DNA from: Nocardioides sp.
Lineage (GTDB): Bacteria; Actinomycetota; Actinomycetes; Propionibacteriales; Nocardioidaceae
Assembly: GCA_029264225.1 (NCBI GenBank)
Contig: JARICB010000363.1
Coordinates: 1-7,078 of the forward strand
Reading direction: 5' to 3'
Length of the DNA: 7,078 nucleotides
Shown in pieces: positions 1 through 4,543 of the stretch. Numbering within the stretch: the first letter of the stretch is position 1; each line of letters opens with the position of its first letter. The notes under the pieces were generated by a model that worked only from the letters and a program-made list of their open reading frames with translations, ran no database searches and was not told the origin of the DNA. The position numbers and the translations under genes are program-made.

Positions 1-3
1 TTT

Positions 4-100
4 CCGCAGGTCAGAGGCGGTTTTAGTGACCCTCGCCGGGCGCTCCAAAATGCCCGTTTTGGCCTCAGAAGGTTTGGGGTTCGAATCCCTCCTGGTGCGG
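4..100 (+). tRNA. Degenerate or unusual tRNA-like cloverleaf
   Basis: The T-arm is convincing: loop TTCGAAT at 80-86, closed by a G-C pair (79/87) and three further pairs (76-78 with 88-90, one a G-U). The rest folds as an irregular class-II-like cloverleaf. The acceptor strand 4-10 (CCGCAGG) pairs with 91-100 if three bases (GGT, about 94-96) bulge out. The D-stem GAGG/CCTC is 14-17 with 31-34 and has GG in its loop. The anticodon stem is 37-42 with 51-56 around an 8-base loop CTCCAAAA, which keeps U33-like T and A37-like A. A short variable arm is 63-65 with 70-72. No CCA is encoded. Without the extra C, the loop would read like a Leu-CAA anticodon loop. An alternative hairpin, 45-50 with 57-62, competes with the anticodon stem. 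It could be a tRNA pseudogene, a tRNA 3' remnant left by integration, or a rare noncanonical tRNA. The T-arm is seen; the rest is inference. Confidence 0.35.
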
Positions 101-132
101 TTCTCTGCATTCGGCCCTCGATGACCGCGGAG

Positions 133-909
133 TTACATATGCGTTCCGCCATCGACCCGGATCTCGGTGCCGGTGATATAGGCCCCGTCGTCGCTGACCA
201 GCATGGCGATGATGCCGGCCACGTGGTCGGGGTTGCCGAAGCCACCGCGCTCGAGTGCCGGCATCAGCTTGGCGAACTTGTTCCAGTCGGTGTCGGCGGG
301 CATGTTGGCCGGGGTCGACTCGGTAATGCCGGTCTCGATGCCACCGGGCACCAGGCTGACCGCGCGCAGCCCCTGGTGGGCGTACTCCAGGGCAATGGCA
401 TGGGTGAAGGACATGATCGCGCCCTTCGTTGCGGCGTACGCCGCCATATAGGGGTGCGCGAAGAAAGCTGAGGTCGAGCTGAAGTTGACCACCCTGCCGC
501 CGTGCGGCGACTTCAGCAGTGCAGGGAGCGCGTCGCGGGTCATCAGGAAGGTGCCGGTCAGGTTGACTGCGATCAGCTTGTTCCAGCGCTCCAGCGACAT
601 CTCGTGCGTGTGGTCGCCGAAGTGGATCGCTGCGGCGTTGACGATCGCGTCGAGACCACCACGCGCGGAGATCACGCCACCCACGGCGCTGGCCACCGAC
701 TCCTCGGAGGAGATGTCGACCTGGCCGGCCACCAGCGTGCCGCTCAGATCGGCGTCGGCCACCTCGGCAGCAAGGTCGGAGAGCCCGTCGGCGGCGATGT
801 CGAGTGCGGTCACGTGGGCACCTTCGCGGGCCAGCCGCAGGGCAGTGCCGCGGCCGATGCCTGATGCGGCGCCGGTGACGATGATGGTGCGGTCAGTCAG
901 TCTCTGCAC
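133..909 (-). CDS. Short-chain dehydrogenase/reductase (classical SDR), 258 aa
   Basis: A cytoplasmic NAD(P)-dependent oxidoreductase of the classical SDR family, which interconverts alcohols and ketones; the substrate cannot be read from sequence. The Rossmann nucleotide motif TGAASGIG is at residues 12-19. Asp37 ends the second strand, which in this family favours NAD(H) over NADP(H). NAAA at 91-94 replaces the usual NNAG. Asn116, Ser145, Tyr158 and Lys162 (in YAATK) form the full catalytic tetrad. PGGIETGI follows near residue 190, and the C-terminus has the usual VDGG motif. The length is typical, so the gene is intact. The start is GTG at 907-909, chosen because a near-consensus AGGAGG lies four bases upstream and the Rossmann strand begins a few residues later. 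It lies 250 bases downstream of the next minus-strand gene, behind several inverted repeats that may carry its own promoter and operator. Many such proteins are labelled 3-oxoacyl-ACP reductase, but nothing here supports that role specifically. Confidence 0.93.
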   Translation of the reverse strand: MQRLTDRTIIVTGAASGIGRGTALRLAREGAHVTALDIAADGLSDLAAEVADADLSGTLVAGQVDISSEESVASAVGGVISARGGLDAIVNAAAIHFGDHTHEMSLERWNKLIAVNLTGTFLMTRDALPALLKSPHGGRVVNFSSTSAFFAHPYMAAYAATKGAIMSFTHAIALEYAHQGLRAVSLVPGGIETGITESTPANMPADTDWNKFAKLMPALERGGFGNPDHVAGIIAMLVSDDGAYITGTEIRVDGGTHM

Positions 910-913
910 TGTT

Positions 914-919
914 CCTCCT
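914..919 (-). promoter_or_regulatory. Shine-Dalgarno site of the SDR gene
   Basis: On the minus strand this reads AGGAGG, within GAGGAGGAAC (911-920), four bases before the GTG start. It decides the GTG start of the SDR gene and is the clearest ribosome binding site in the window. It suggests efficient independent translation. Confidence 0.8.
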
Positions 920-968
920 CGGATCGAGGCCCCAGCATGCCGGGTGAGCGGCTTGAGCGGAGCGGTTC

Positions 969-986
969 CCGCGTTTCGCGACGCGG
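969..986. promoter_or_regulatory. Inverted repeat in the SDR leader
   Basis: A perfect 6-bp dyad, CCGCGT at 969-974 and ACGCGG at 981-986, with a 6-base loop. It lies about 60 bases before the SDR start, so it is probably in the 5' leader or promoter. It could be an RNA hairpin or a protein site; no function can be assigned. Confidence 0.35.
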
Positions 987-1008
987 CCTACGTGATCATG
1001 CGGCACCG

Positions 1009-1033
1009 GGTGAAACACGAACGCACGTTCACC
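1009..1033. promoter_or_regulatory. Nested inverted repeats, candidate operator of the SDR gene
   Basis: Two overlapping dyads are present. The outer arms GGTGAA (1009-1014) and TTCACC (1028-1033) are perfect complements. Inside them GAACGCACGTTC (1019-1030) is a 5+2+5 palindrome. Size and placement, about 100 bases before the SDR start, suit a dimeric repressor such as a TetR-type regulator. No regulator gene is in the window, so this is inference. Confidence 0.35.
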
Positions 1034-1040
1034 TTGCCGA

Positions 1041-1051
1041 CTGTGACACAG
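1041..1051. promoter_or_regulatory. 11-bp palindrome CTGTGACACAG
   Basis: A 5+1+5 palindrome that overlaps the left arm of the long hairpin at 1048-1092. Its TGTGA half resembles half-sites of the CRP/FNR family, but the spacing is far tighter than the usual TGTGA-N6-TCACA, so it is not called as such a site. Confidence 0.25.
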
Positions 1052-1092
1052 CGGTATCCCGCAGTCGCCTGGTGACTACGCAATACCGCTGT
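1048..1092. terminator. Long imperfect hairpin; possible terminator of the YbjT-like gene or leader structure
   Basis: The arms are 1048-1066 and 1074-1092, around the 7-base loop GCCTGGT at 1067-1073. Sixteen of nineteen positions pair, including an uninterrupted outer block of ten (ACAGCGGTAT with ATACCGCTGT). On the minus strand it begins about 70 bases after the stop of the YbjT-like gene and lies about 140 bases before the SDR start. No T-run follows on either strand, so a classical intrinsic terminator is not shown. Actinomycetes do use hairpins without T-tails as terminators. A regulatory leader or protein site is equally possible. Confidence 0.4.
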
Positions 1093-1116
1093 CTTGACTT
1101 TCGACGTGACCCTGCG

Positions 1117-1135
1117 GGTGGTGGACTCAACCACC
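1117..1135. repeat. 6-bp inverted repeat after the YbjT-like gene
   Basis: GGTGGT (1117-1122) and ACCACC (1130-1135) flank a 7-base loop. It lies 25 bases downstream of the TAG stop of the minus-strand gene at 1160. It may contribute to 3' end formation, but there is no T-tract. Confidence 0.3.
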
Positions 1136-1159
1136 GGTATGGCGGTGACGGTCATCGTG

Positions 1160-2230
1160 CTACTCCGACGACGACTGGTCTTCTGAGAACACCTTCGAGG
1201 CGGCAGCGGCGGCAGCAGAGATGCCGGCCGCGGCGGTGCGCACGAAGCCGGACTCGCCGCCACCGGCCCAAGCCGGGTCGTGCGGCATCGGGCCGGTCGG
1301 GTCACGTTCGGCGAACGGGATGCTCTCATCGGGCTGCGCCAGCGCCCGCTGGATCGAGGGGCGCACGCCGAGCAGTTCATGACCAACCGGAAGGAGTGCT
1401 GCCTTGAAGTCGTCGTCCCCGGCGACCATGTCGTGGTGCAGGCTCTCGATCAGCGAGCGCACGGTAGGGCTCGGTACGTCGGTCAACCAGCCGGCCATGC
1501 GGCCCACCAGAGCCGTCGGCACGAGCGGGATCTCGACCTGGGGCCGCTCCAGCCCGGCCTCTTCAGCGTAGACCCGCAGGAGCTCGGGATAGGGCATCGA
1601 GTCGACCCCACCGATGTCGAAGCTGCGGGACTCACCTTCATAGGCCAACGCCCCGACCAGGCACGCGAGCACGTCCGTGATCGCGATCGGCTGCACCCGA
1701 GAGTTCATCCAGGTCGGAACCGTCTGGAGTTCGATGCGCTCGGAGATCTGGCGGACGATCTCCAGACTCGTCGACCCGCTGCCTACGATGAGTGCCGCGC
1801 GCAGTGTGACCGCGCGCGAAGTGGAGCCGGCCAGGATCTCCTCGACCTCGAGCCGGGAGGAGATGTGGTCGGAGAGTTCGTCGCTGGGTACGTCGGGCAC
1901 CACTCCCGAGAGGTAGACGACTCGCGCCACGTTCGCAGCAGTCAGGGCATCAGCCAGGTGTTGCGCCGAGCGCCGATCCTTCTCCACGAAGTCGTCACTA
2001 CCCATGCCGTGGATCAGGTAGTAGACGGCGTCGACACCTTCCGCGGCGGCAGTGACCTGAGCGGCATCGAGCACATCCATTGCGACGATCTCGACGTCGT
2101 CGTGCCACCAGAAACCCGGCGCCTTGTCCGGAGTGGAGAAGGCTGCCCGGACCTCGTGCCCCTCCTCGAGCAGTCGTGGGACGAGTCGACTTCCGACGTA
2201 ACCCGAGGCTCCGGTGACGAGAACCCTCAC
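1160..2230 (-). CDS. NAD(P)-binding Rossmann protein, YbjT/NmrA-type atypical SDR, 356 aa
   Basis: A cytoplasmic protein of the atypical SDR group (COG0702, NmrA/YbjT-like), which binds NAD(P); most members have no proven reaction. The N-terminus MRVLVTGASGYVG (1-13) holds the GxxGxxG dinucleotide motif at Gly7, Gly10 and Gly13. Asp52-Val53 follows the third strand, as in this family. YYLIHGMG (70-77) is a hallmark of the YbjT-like subgroup. YLSG (106-109), SSRLEVEEIL in mid-protein, VGSGSTSLE and the QPIAITDVL stretch also match the family. There is no classical YxxxK pair in its usual place. Many relatives carry a DUF2867 domain after the Rossmann part. Here the protein ends instead with a less conserved region and an Ala/Ser-rich tail of about 30 residues. 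The GTG start at 2228-2230 is fixed by the Rossmann strand but has only a weak ribosome site. It lies 36 bases after the split-barrel gene, so the two are probably one operon. Confidence 0.88.
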   Translation of the reverse strand: MRVLVTGASGYVGSRLVPRLLEEGHEVRAAFSTPDKAPGFWWHDDVEIVAMDVLDAAQVTAAAEGVDAVYYLIHGMGSDDFVEKDRRSAQHLADALTAANVARVVYLSGVVPDVPSDELSDHISSRLEVEEILAGSTSRAVTLRAALIVGSGSTSLEIVRQISERIELQTVPTWMNSRVQPIAITDVLACLVGALAYEGESRSFDIGGVDSMPYPELLRVYAEEAGLERPQVEIPLVPTALVGRMAGWLTDVPSPTVRSLIESLHHDMVAGDDDFKAALLPVGHELLGVRPSIQRALAQPDESIPFAERDPTGPMPHDPAWAGGGESGFVRTAAAGISAAAAAASKVFSEDQSSSE

Positions 2231-2266
2231 GTCACGCCCAGCCGTCGAGGTGTCCGGTCGCGAACA

Positions 2267-2764
2267 TCAGAACTCCACCGTCTCGTTCTCGCCCATGTCG
2301 GGTCGTTCGCCGCTCACCTTGGCCTTGACCACACTGACCATGCGGCCCACGGCGCCGGGGGCGTCCCAGTACTCCGCACTGTCGGCCTCGACCCGGATCA
2401 GCGACACCTTCGGGTCCTCGGGCTCGCACTGGAACCAGGCCTGCGCGAACTCGTTCCACAGTTCCCGGTTCTTTGCCGGGTCATGCATGACCTGCGCCGT
2501 ACCGCTGAGGGAGACCCAACTGCTGGATCCGACGAACCCGACATTGACCCGAGGGTCGGCAGCGATGTCGAGCGCTTTGTCGGAGCCGGTCTCGGTCAGG
2601 AACCACAAGGTGCCCGCCTCGGTGCTGTCCAGGCAGCTCATCGGGCGCATCACCAGCGATCCGGAGTCGGCGTGCACGGTCGTCAGCAGGGCGGTGCGCT
2701 GGTCGCGGATCAACTCCAGGACCGTGTCTTCGTCGTGGGTGGCCGAGGTCTCGGATGCTGTCAT
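2267..2764 (-). CDS. General-stress-protein-26-like split-barrel flavin protein (PNPOx-like), 165 aa
   Basis: A small protein of the pyridoxamine-5'-phosphate-oxidase-like split-barrel superfamily, closest in pattern to general stress protein 26 (COG3871). Members bind FMN, or sometimes F420 or heme, as dimers; the physiological reaction is usually unknown. The features seen fit the family: LELIRDQRTALLTTV (16-30), the RPM turn at 40-42, LWFLTETGSDKALDI (53-67) for cofactor phosphate contacts, SSWVSLSGTAQV (81-92), and AEYWDAPG (130-137) near the C-terminus. The length is normal. The reading frame stays open for 45 more codons upstream, but that part is Arg/Pro/Gly-rich and would overlap the divergent gene. 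The ATG at 2762-2764 is therefore chosen. It has no Shine-Dalgarno site and a -10-like TACGTT six bases ahead, which suggests a leaderless transcript. It is the first gene of a likely two-gene operon with the YbjT-like gene. Confidence 0.88.
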   Translation of the reverse strand: MTASETSATHDEDTVLELIRDQRTALLTTVHADSGSLVMRPMSCLDSTEAGTLWFLTETGSDKALDIAADPRVNVGFVGSSSWVSLSGTAQVMHDPAKNRELWNEFAQAWFQCEPEDPKVSLIRVEADSAEYWDAPGAVGRMVSVVKAKVSGERPDMGENETVEF

Positions 2765-2770
2765 GTTTCG

Positions 2771-2776
2771 AACGTA
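2771..2776 (-). promoter_or_regulatory. Candidate leaderless -10 element of the split-barrel gene
   Basis: On the minus strand TACGTT matches the actinobacterial TANNNT -10 pattern. It lies exactly six bases before the A of the ATG at 2764, the geometry expected when the start codon is also the transcription start. No ribosome binding site precedes this ATG. No convincing -35 is seen. The whole region between the divergent starts, 2765-2852, is 88 bases and must hold promoters for both directions. Confidence 0.4.
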
Positions 2777-2852
2777 CCCGCGCCCACCGAGCGCTGGACC
2801 ACCCTTGAGGACCAGCTTTGCCTTGGGTTGCAGGGGGCGCGAGAGTGGACCC

Positions 2853-4058
2853 ATGCTCACTGTTGCAGTCCTCGGCCTCGGTCCCCTCGGTGCCGCCATG
2901 GCAGAACGTCTCGGCGAGAGTCACCAGGTGCGCACCTGGAGCCGGACTCCGCGCCCGCACGCCGCCGGATGGTGCGACTCAGCGGCCGCCGCGGTCACAG
3001 CTGCCGACGTCGTGCTGATCGTCGTCCACGACGCCGCCGCCTGCCGCTCGGTCCTGGAAGCAGCCCGGTCGGCACTGGGTGCGGGCATCACAATCGTCAA
3101 TGCAAGCACCGTCGGCCCCGACGAGGCACAGGAACTGGCGGAGTTGGTCGAGGAGACCGGAGCGACCTACCTGCACGCCCCCGTCATCGGTTCCAGCGTG
3201 GTCGCGGGCGCGGGTGGGTTGGCCGTGCTCGCCGGTGGGCCGGTCGAGAGCCAGGTCGTCTCCGTCCTTGAGGGATTGGGTACGACGATCCACGCGGACA
3301 CCATCCGGGCCAGCGCTGCGCTGAAGTTGATCGCCAACGGCGTGCTCGCCGACGCCATGGTGATCCTGCGCCGCTCGCTGCTGCGGGCCGAGGCCGCTCA
3401 ACTGCCGATCGAATTGGTGCTCGACGTCCTCGCCAAGACACCGATCGCCGGCCCCACCGCCGCCAAACGCGCCTACCTGCTCGCCCCGAACGCCGCTCAC
3501 GACGTCGCGTTCGCTATCGACACCTTGGCCAAGGACCTCGACCTACTGGCTGCGCTGACCGGCTCGGCGACCGATGCGGCACTGCTGATGCGGACCCTGA
3601 CCCGCGCCGGCGACGCCGATGGGAATGAGGACGTGGCAGGCATCGCCACCCGTCACCAGCCCTCCAGCTACGCGGCCGCGCACCTGGACGTCTCCCCCGA
3701 GATCGTCGTCGACCCCGAGGTCATGGTGGCCCTCCACGCCTACGCGATGGGCCACGCCACCAACGACCCGATCTGGATGCAACGGGCCTTCTGGCCAACG
3801 GCGCACGCTGACGGCCACGCCGGCGACCACCCAGCCCCGGGAGATCTGGCCACCTACTGCGCACAGTTCTCCGGCACTCCGGCAACCGACGAGGCGTCCC
3901 GGCGTCGTCGGGTCGAGCAGTTGGTCGTCGTCGGTGACGTCGCGACCGCGGTCATGACGCTGCATCACGGCGCGGAGACGTTCACCGACATGTTCGTACT
4001 GCGGCGCGAGCGCGGCGGTCAGTGGCACATCGCCAGCCAGGTCCGACACCGGCACTGA
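2853..4058 (+). CDS. Beta-hydroxyacid dehydrogenase fused to an NTF2-like (lumazine-binding-2 type) domain, 401 aa
   Basis: Residues 1 to about 265 form an NAD(P)-dependent beta-hydroxyacid dehydrogenase (3-hydroxyisobutyrate/6-phosphogluconate dehydrogenase family). Gly8, Gly10 and Gly13 make the GxGxxG motif. Ser30-Arg31-Thr32 after the second strand suggests NADP preference. NASTVGP (83-89) matches the DxSTxxP substrate signature, with Asn for Asp. PVIGSSVVAGAGGL (110-123) is the substrate loop. Lys158 in KLIAN is the catalytic lysine, with Asn162. The helical C-terminal domain follows. Residues about 285-401 are a second domain, with the YAMGHATNDP, MQRAFWP and DMFVLRRERGGQWHIASQV pattern of NTF2-like lumazine-binding-2 proteins, usually free-standing and of unclear function. 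The two are in one uninterrupted frame. The frame stays open upstream into the divergent gene, but ATG 2853 gives the standard N-terminus. Only a weak GAGAG ribosome site precedes it. The substrate is unknown. Lys158 argues against an imine reductase. Confidence 0.88.
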   Translation: MLTVAVLGLGPLGAAMAERLGESHQVRTWSRTPRPHAAGWCDSAAAAVTAADVVLIVVHDAAACRSVLEAARSALGAGITIVNASTVGPDEAQELAELVEETGATYLHAPVIGSSVVAGAGGLAVLAGGPVESQVVSVLEGLGTTIHADTIRASAALKLIANGVLADAMVILRRSLLRAEAAQLPIELVLDVLAKTPIAGPTAAKRAYLLAPNAAHDVAFAIDTLAKDLDLLAALTGSATDAALLMRTLTRAGDADGNEDVAGIATRHQPSSYAAAHLDVSPEIVVDPEVMVALHAYAMGHATNDPIWMQRAFWPTAHADGHAGDHPAPGDLATYCAQFSGTPATDEASRRRRVEQLVVVGDVATAVMTLHHGAETFTDMFVLRRERGGQWHIASQVRHRH

Positions 4059-4085
4059 GCCAACCGGGTTCGATCGCGTCCAGAC

Positions 4086-4113
4086 GGGTGGGGCTACCAC
4101 CCCCCCGCCCCCC
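4086..4113 (+). terminator. Hairpin with C-tract after the dehydrogenase-NTF2 gene
   Basis: GGGTGG (4086-4091) pairs with CCACCC (4097-4102) around GGCTA, 28 bases after the stop. It is followed not by T but by two C-runs, seven (4100-4106) and six (4108-4113) long. A weak or T-less terminator is possible. The C-runs are equally G-runs on the other strand and may form unusual structure. Function is inferred from position only. Confidence 0.35.
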
Positions 4114-4180
4114 ACGGCTCATCTGCTTCACCCGCAAGGGGGTTGGCCACCGCACCCAGACATGACAGATTCGAGACAGG

Positions 4181-4214
4181 GGCCCACCTCGTGGCCTCTT
4201 CGTCAACGAAAGGG
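4181..4214 (+). promoter_or_regulatory. Structured 5' leader of the CsbD gene
   Basis: Two adjacent hairpins are visible. The first has CCAC (4184-4187) with GTGG (4191-4194), extendable by GG/CC across a one-base bulge. The second has TTCG (4199-4202) with CGAA (4207-4210) around TCAA, extendable past a mismatch by CCT (4195-4197) with GGG (4212-4214). The second stem would cover part of the AAAGGGG ribosome site, and the two stems share bases 4195-4196, so they may be alternatives. Control of translation is possible but unproven. Confidence 0.3.
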
Positions 4215-4215
4215 G
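4208..4215 (+). promoter_or_regulatory. Ribosome binding site of the CsbD gene
   Basis: GAAAGGGG lies six bases before the ATG at 4222 and fixes that start over an in-frame upstream ATG at 4162. Its GGGG is the left half of a 10-base palindrome, GGGGTACCCC (4212-4221), that abuts the start codon. Confidence 0.65.
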
Positions 4216-4221
4216 TACCCC

Positions 4222-4395
4222 ATGGGACTCGACGACAAGATGAAGAACGCCGCCGAAGATGCAACCGGCAAGATCAAGGAAGCCACCGGCAAGGCGACCG
4301 ATGACAAGAGCCTGGAAGCCGAAGGCAAGGGCGACCAGGCCAAGTCGGACATCAAGCAGGCCGGCGAGAACGTGAAGGACGCCTTCAAGCACTGA
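4222..4395 (+). CDS. CsbD-family stress protein, 57 aa
   Basis: A very small, highly charged protein of the CsbD family (UPF0337). Members are abundant cytoplasmic stress-induced proteins without a known enzymatic role; Bacillus CsbD belongs to the SigB general stress regulon. The sequence begins MGLDDKMKNAAEDATGKIKE, has the repeated TGK and AEGKGDQAK pattern typical of the family at about residues 15-42, and ends VKDAFKH. It is rich in Lys, Asp, Glu, Ala and Gly with almost no hydrophobic core, so it is probably flexible or a small helical bundle. Length is normal. The start at 4222 has a good ribosome site; the longer frame from 4162 adds 20 unrelated residues and is rejected. A strong hairpin follows the stop, so it is probably a single-gene transcript. 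No clear SigB-like promoter was found in 4059-4221. Confidence 0.92.
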   Translation: MGLDDKMKNAAEDATGKIKEATGKATDDKSLEAEGKGDQAKSDIKQAGENVKDAFKH

Positions 4396-4412
4396 CACCA
4401 ACACGTTGTCAG
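4392..4412 (+). repeat. Small hairpin over the CsbD stop codon
   Basis: CTGACA (4392-4397, containing the TGA stop) pairs with TGTCAG (4407-4412) around a 9-base loop. It precedes the main terminator hairpin and may help protect or end the short mRNA. Confidence 0.35.
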
Positions 4413-4429
4413 CACCTGATTGACTCCCG

Positions 4430-4472
4430 CGGGACACCGGCTCGAGCAGCCCGGTGTCCCGTGTGGCATTTT
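4430..4472 (+). terminator. Terminator of the CsbD gene
   Basis: A perfect 11-bp stem, CGGGACACCGG (4430-4440) with CCGGTGTCCCG (4451-4461), has a 10-base loop and a short TTTT at 4469-4472. It begins 34 bases after the CsbD stop and isolates that gene from recC. The stem is strong, but the T-run is short and offset by seven bases. Confidence 0.65.
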
Positions 4473-4543
4473 CGGTAGGGCATTTGGGCCTCGAAAGGGC
4501 CGAGCCTCCGCGAGTGTCGGCGCCGGGTGGCAGGCTGCGCCCC

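Noticed and set aside
1041..1051. CRP/FNR-type binding site
   Set aside because: The half-sites are contiguous rather than separated by six bases, so it does not fit the known operator geometry.
2214..2852. In-frame upstream extension of the dehydrogenase-NTF2 gene to 614 residues
   Set aside because: The extension is antisense to the split-barrel gene and has no family similarity. The Rossmann strand begins right at ATG 2853.
2765..2899. In-frame upstream extension of the split-barrel gene to 210 residues
   Set aside because: The 45 added residues are Pro/Arg/Gly-rich, overlap the divergent gene, and are not part of the family domain.
1280..3271. Plus-strand open frame of 663 codons opposite the minus-strand genes
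   Set aside because: It runs antisense to two well-recognised genes and into a third. It is Arg/His/Gly-rich with no family motif, and is an expected by-product of GC-rich codon use.
4162..4221. Longer CsbD start at 4162
   Set aside because: The CsbD domain and a good ribosome site both point to ATG 4222; the added 20 residues match nothing.
4462..4543. Promoter of recC
   Set aside because: A promoter is expected here, but no -10/-35 pair or clear ribosome site stands out, so none is called.
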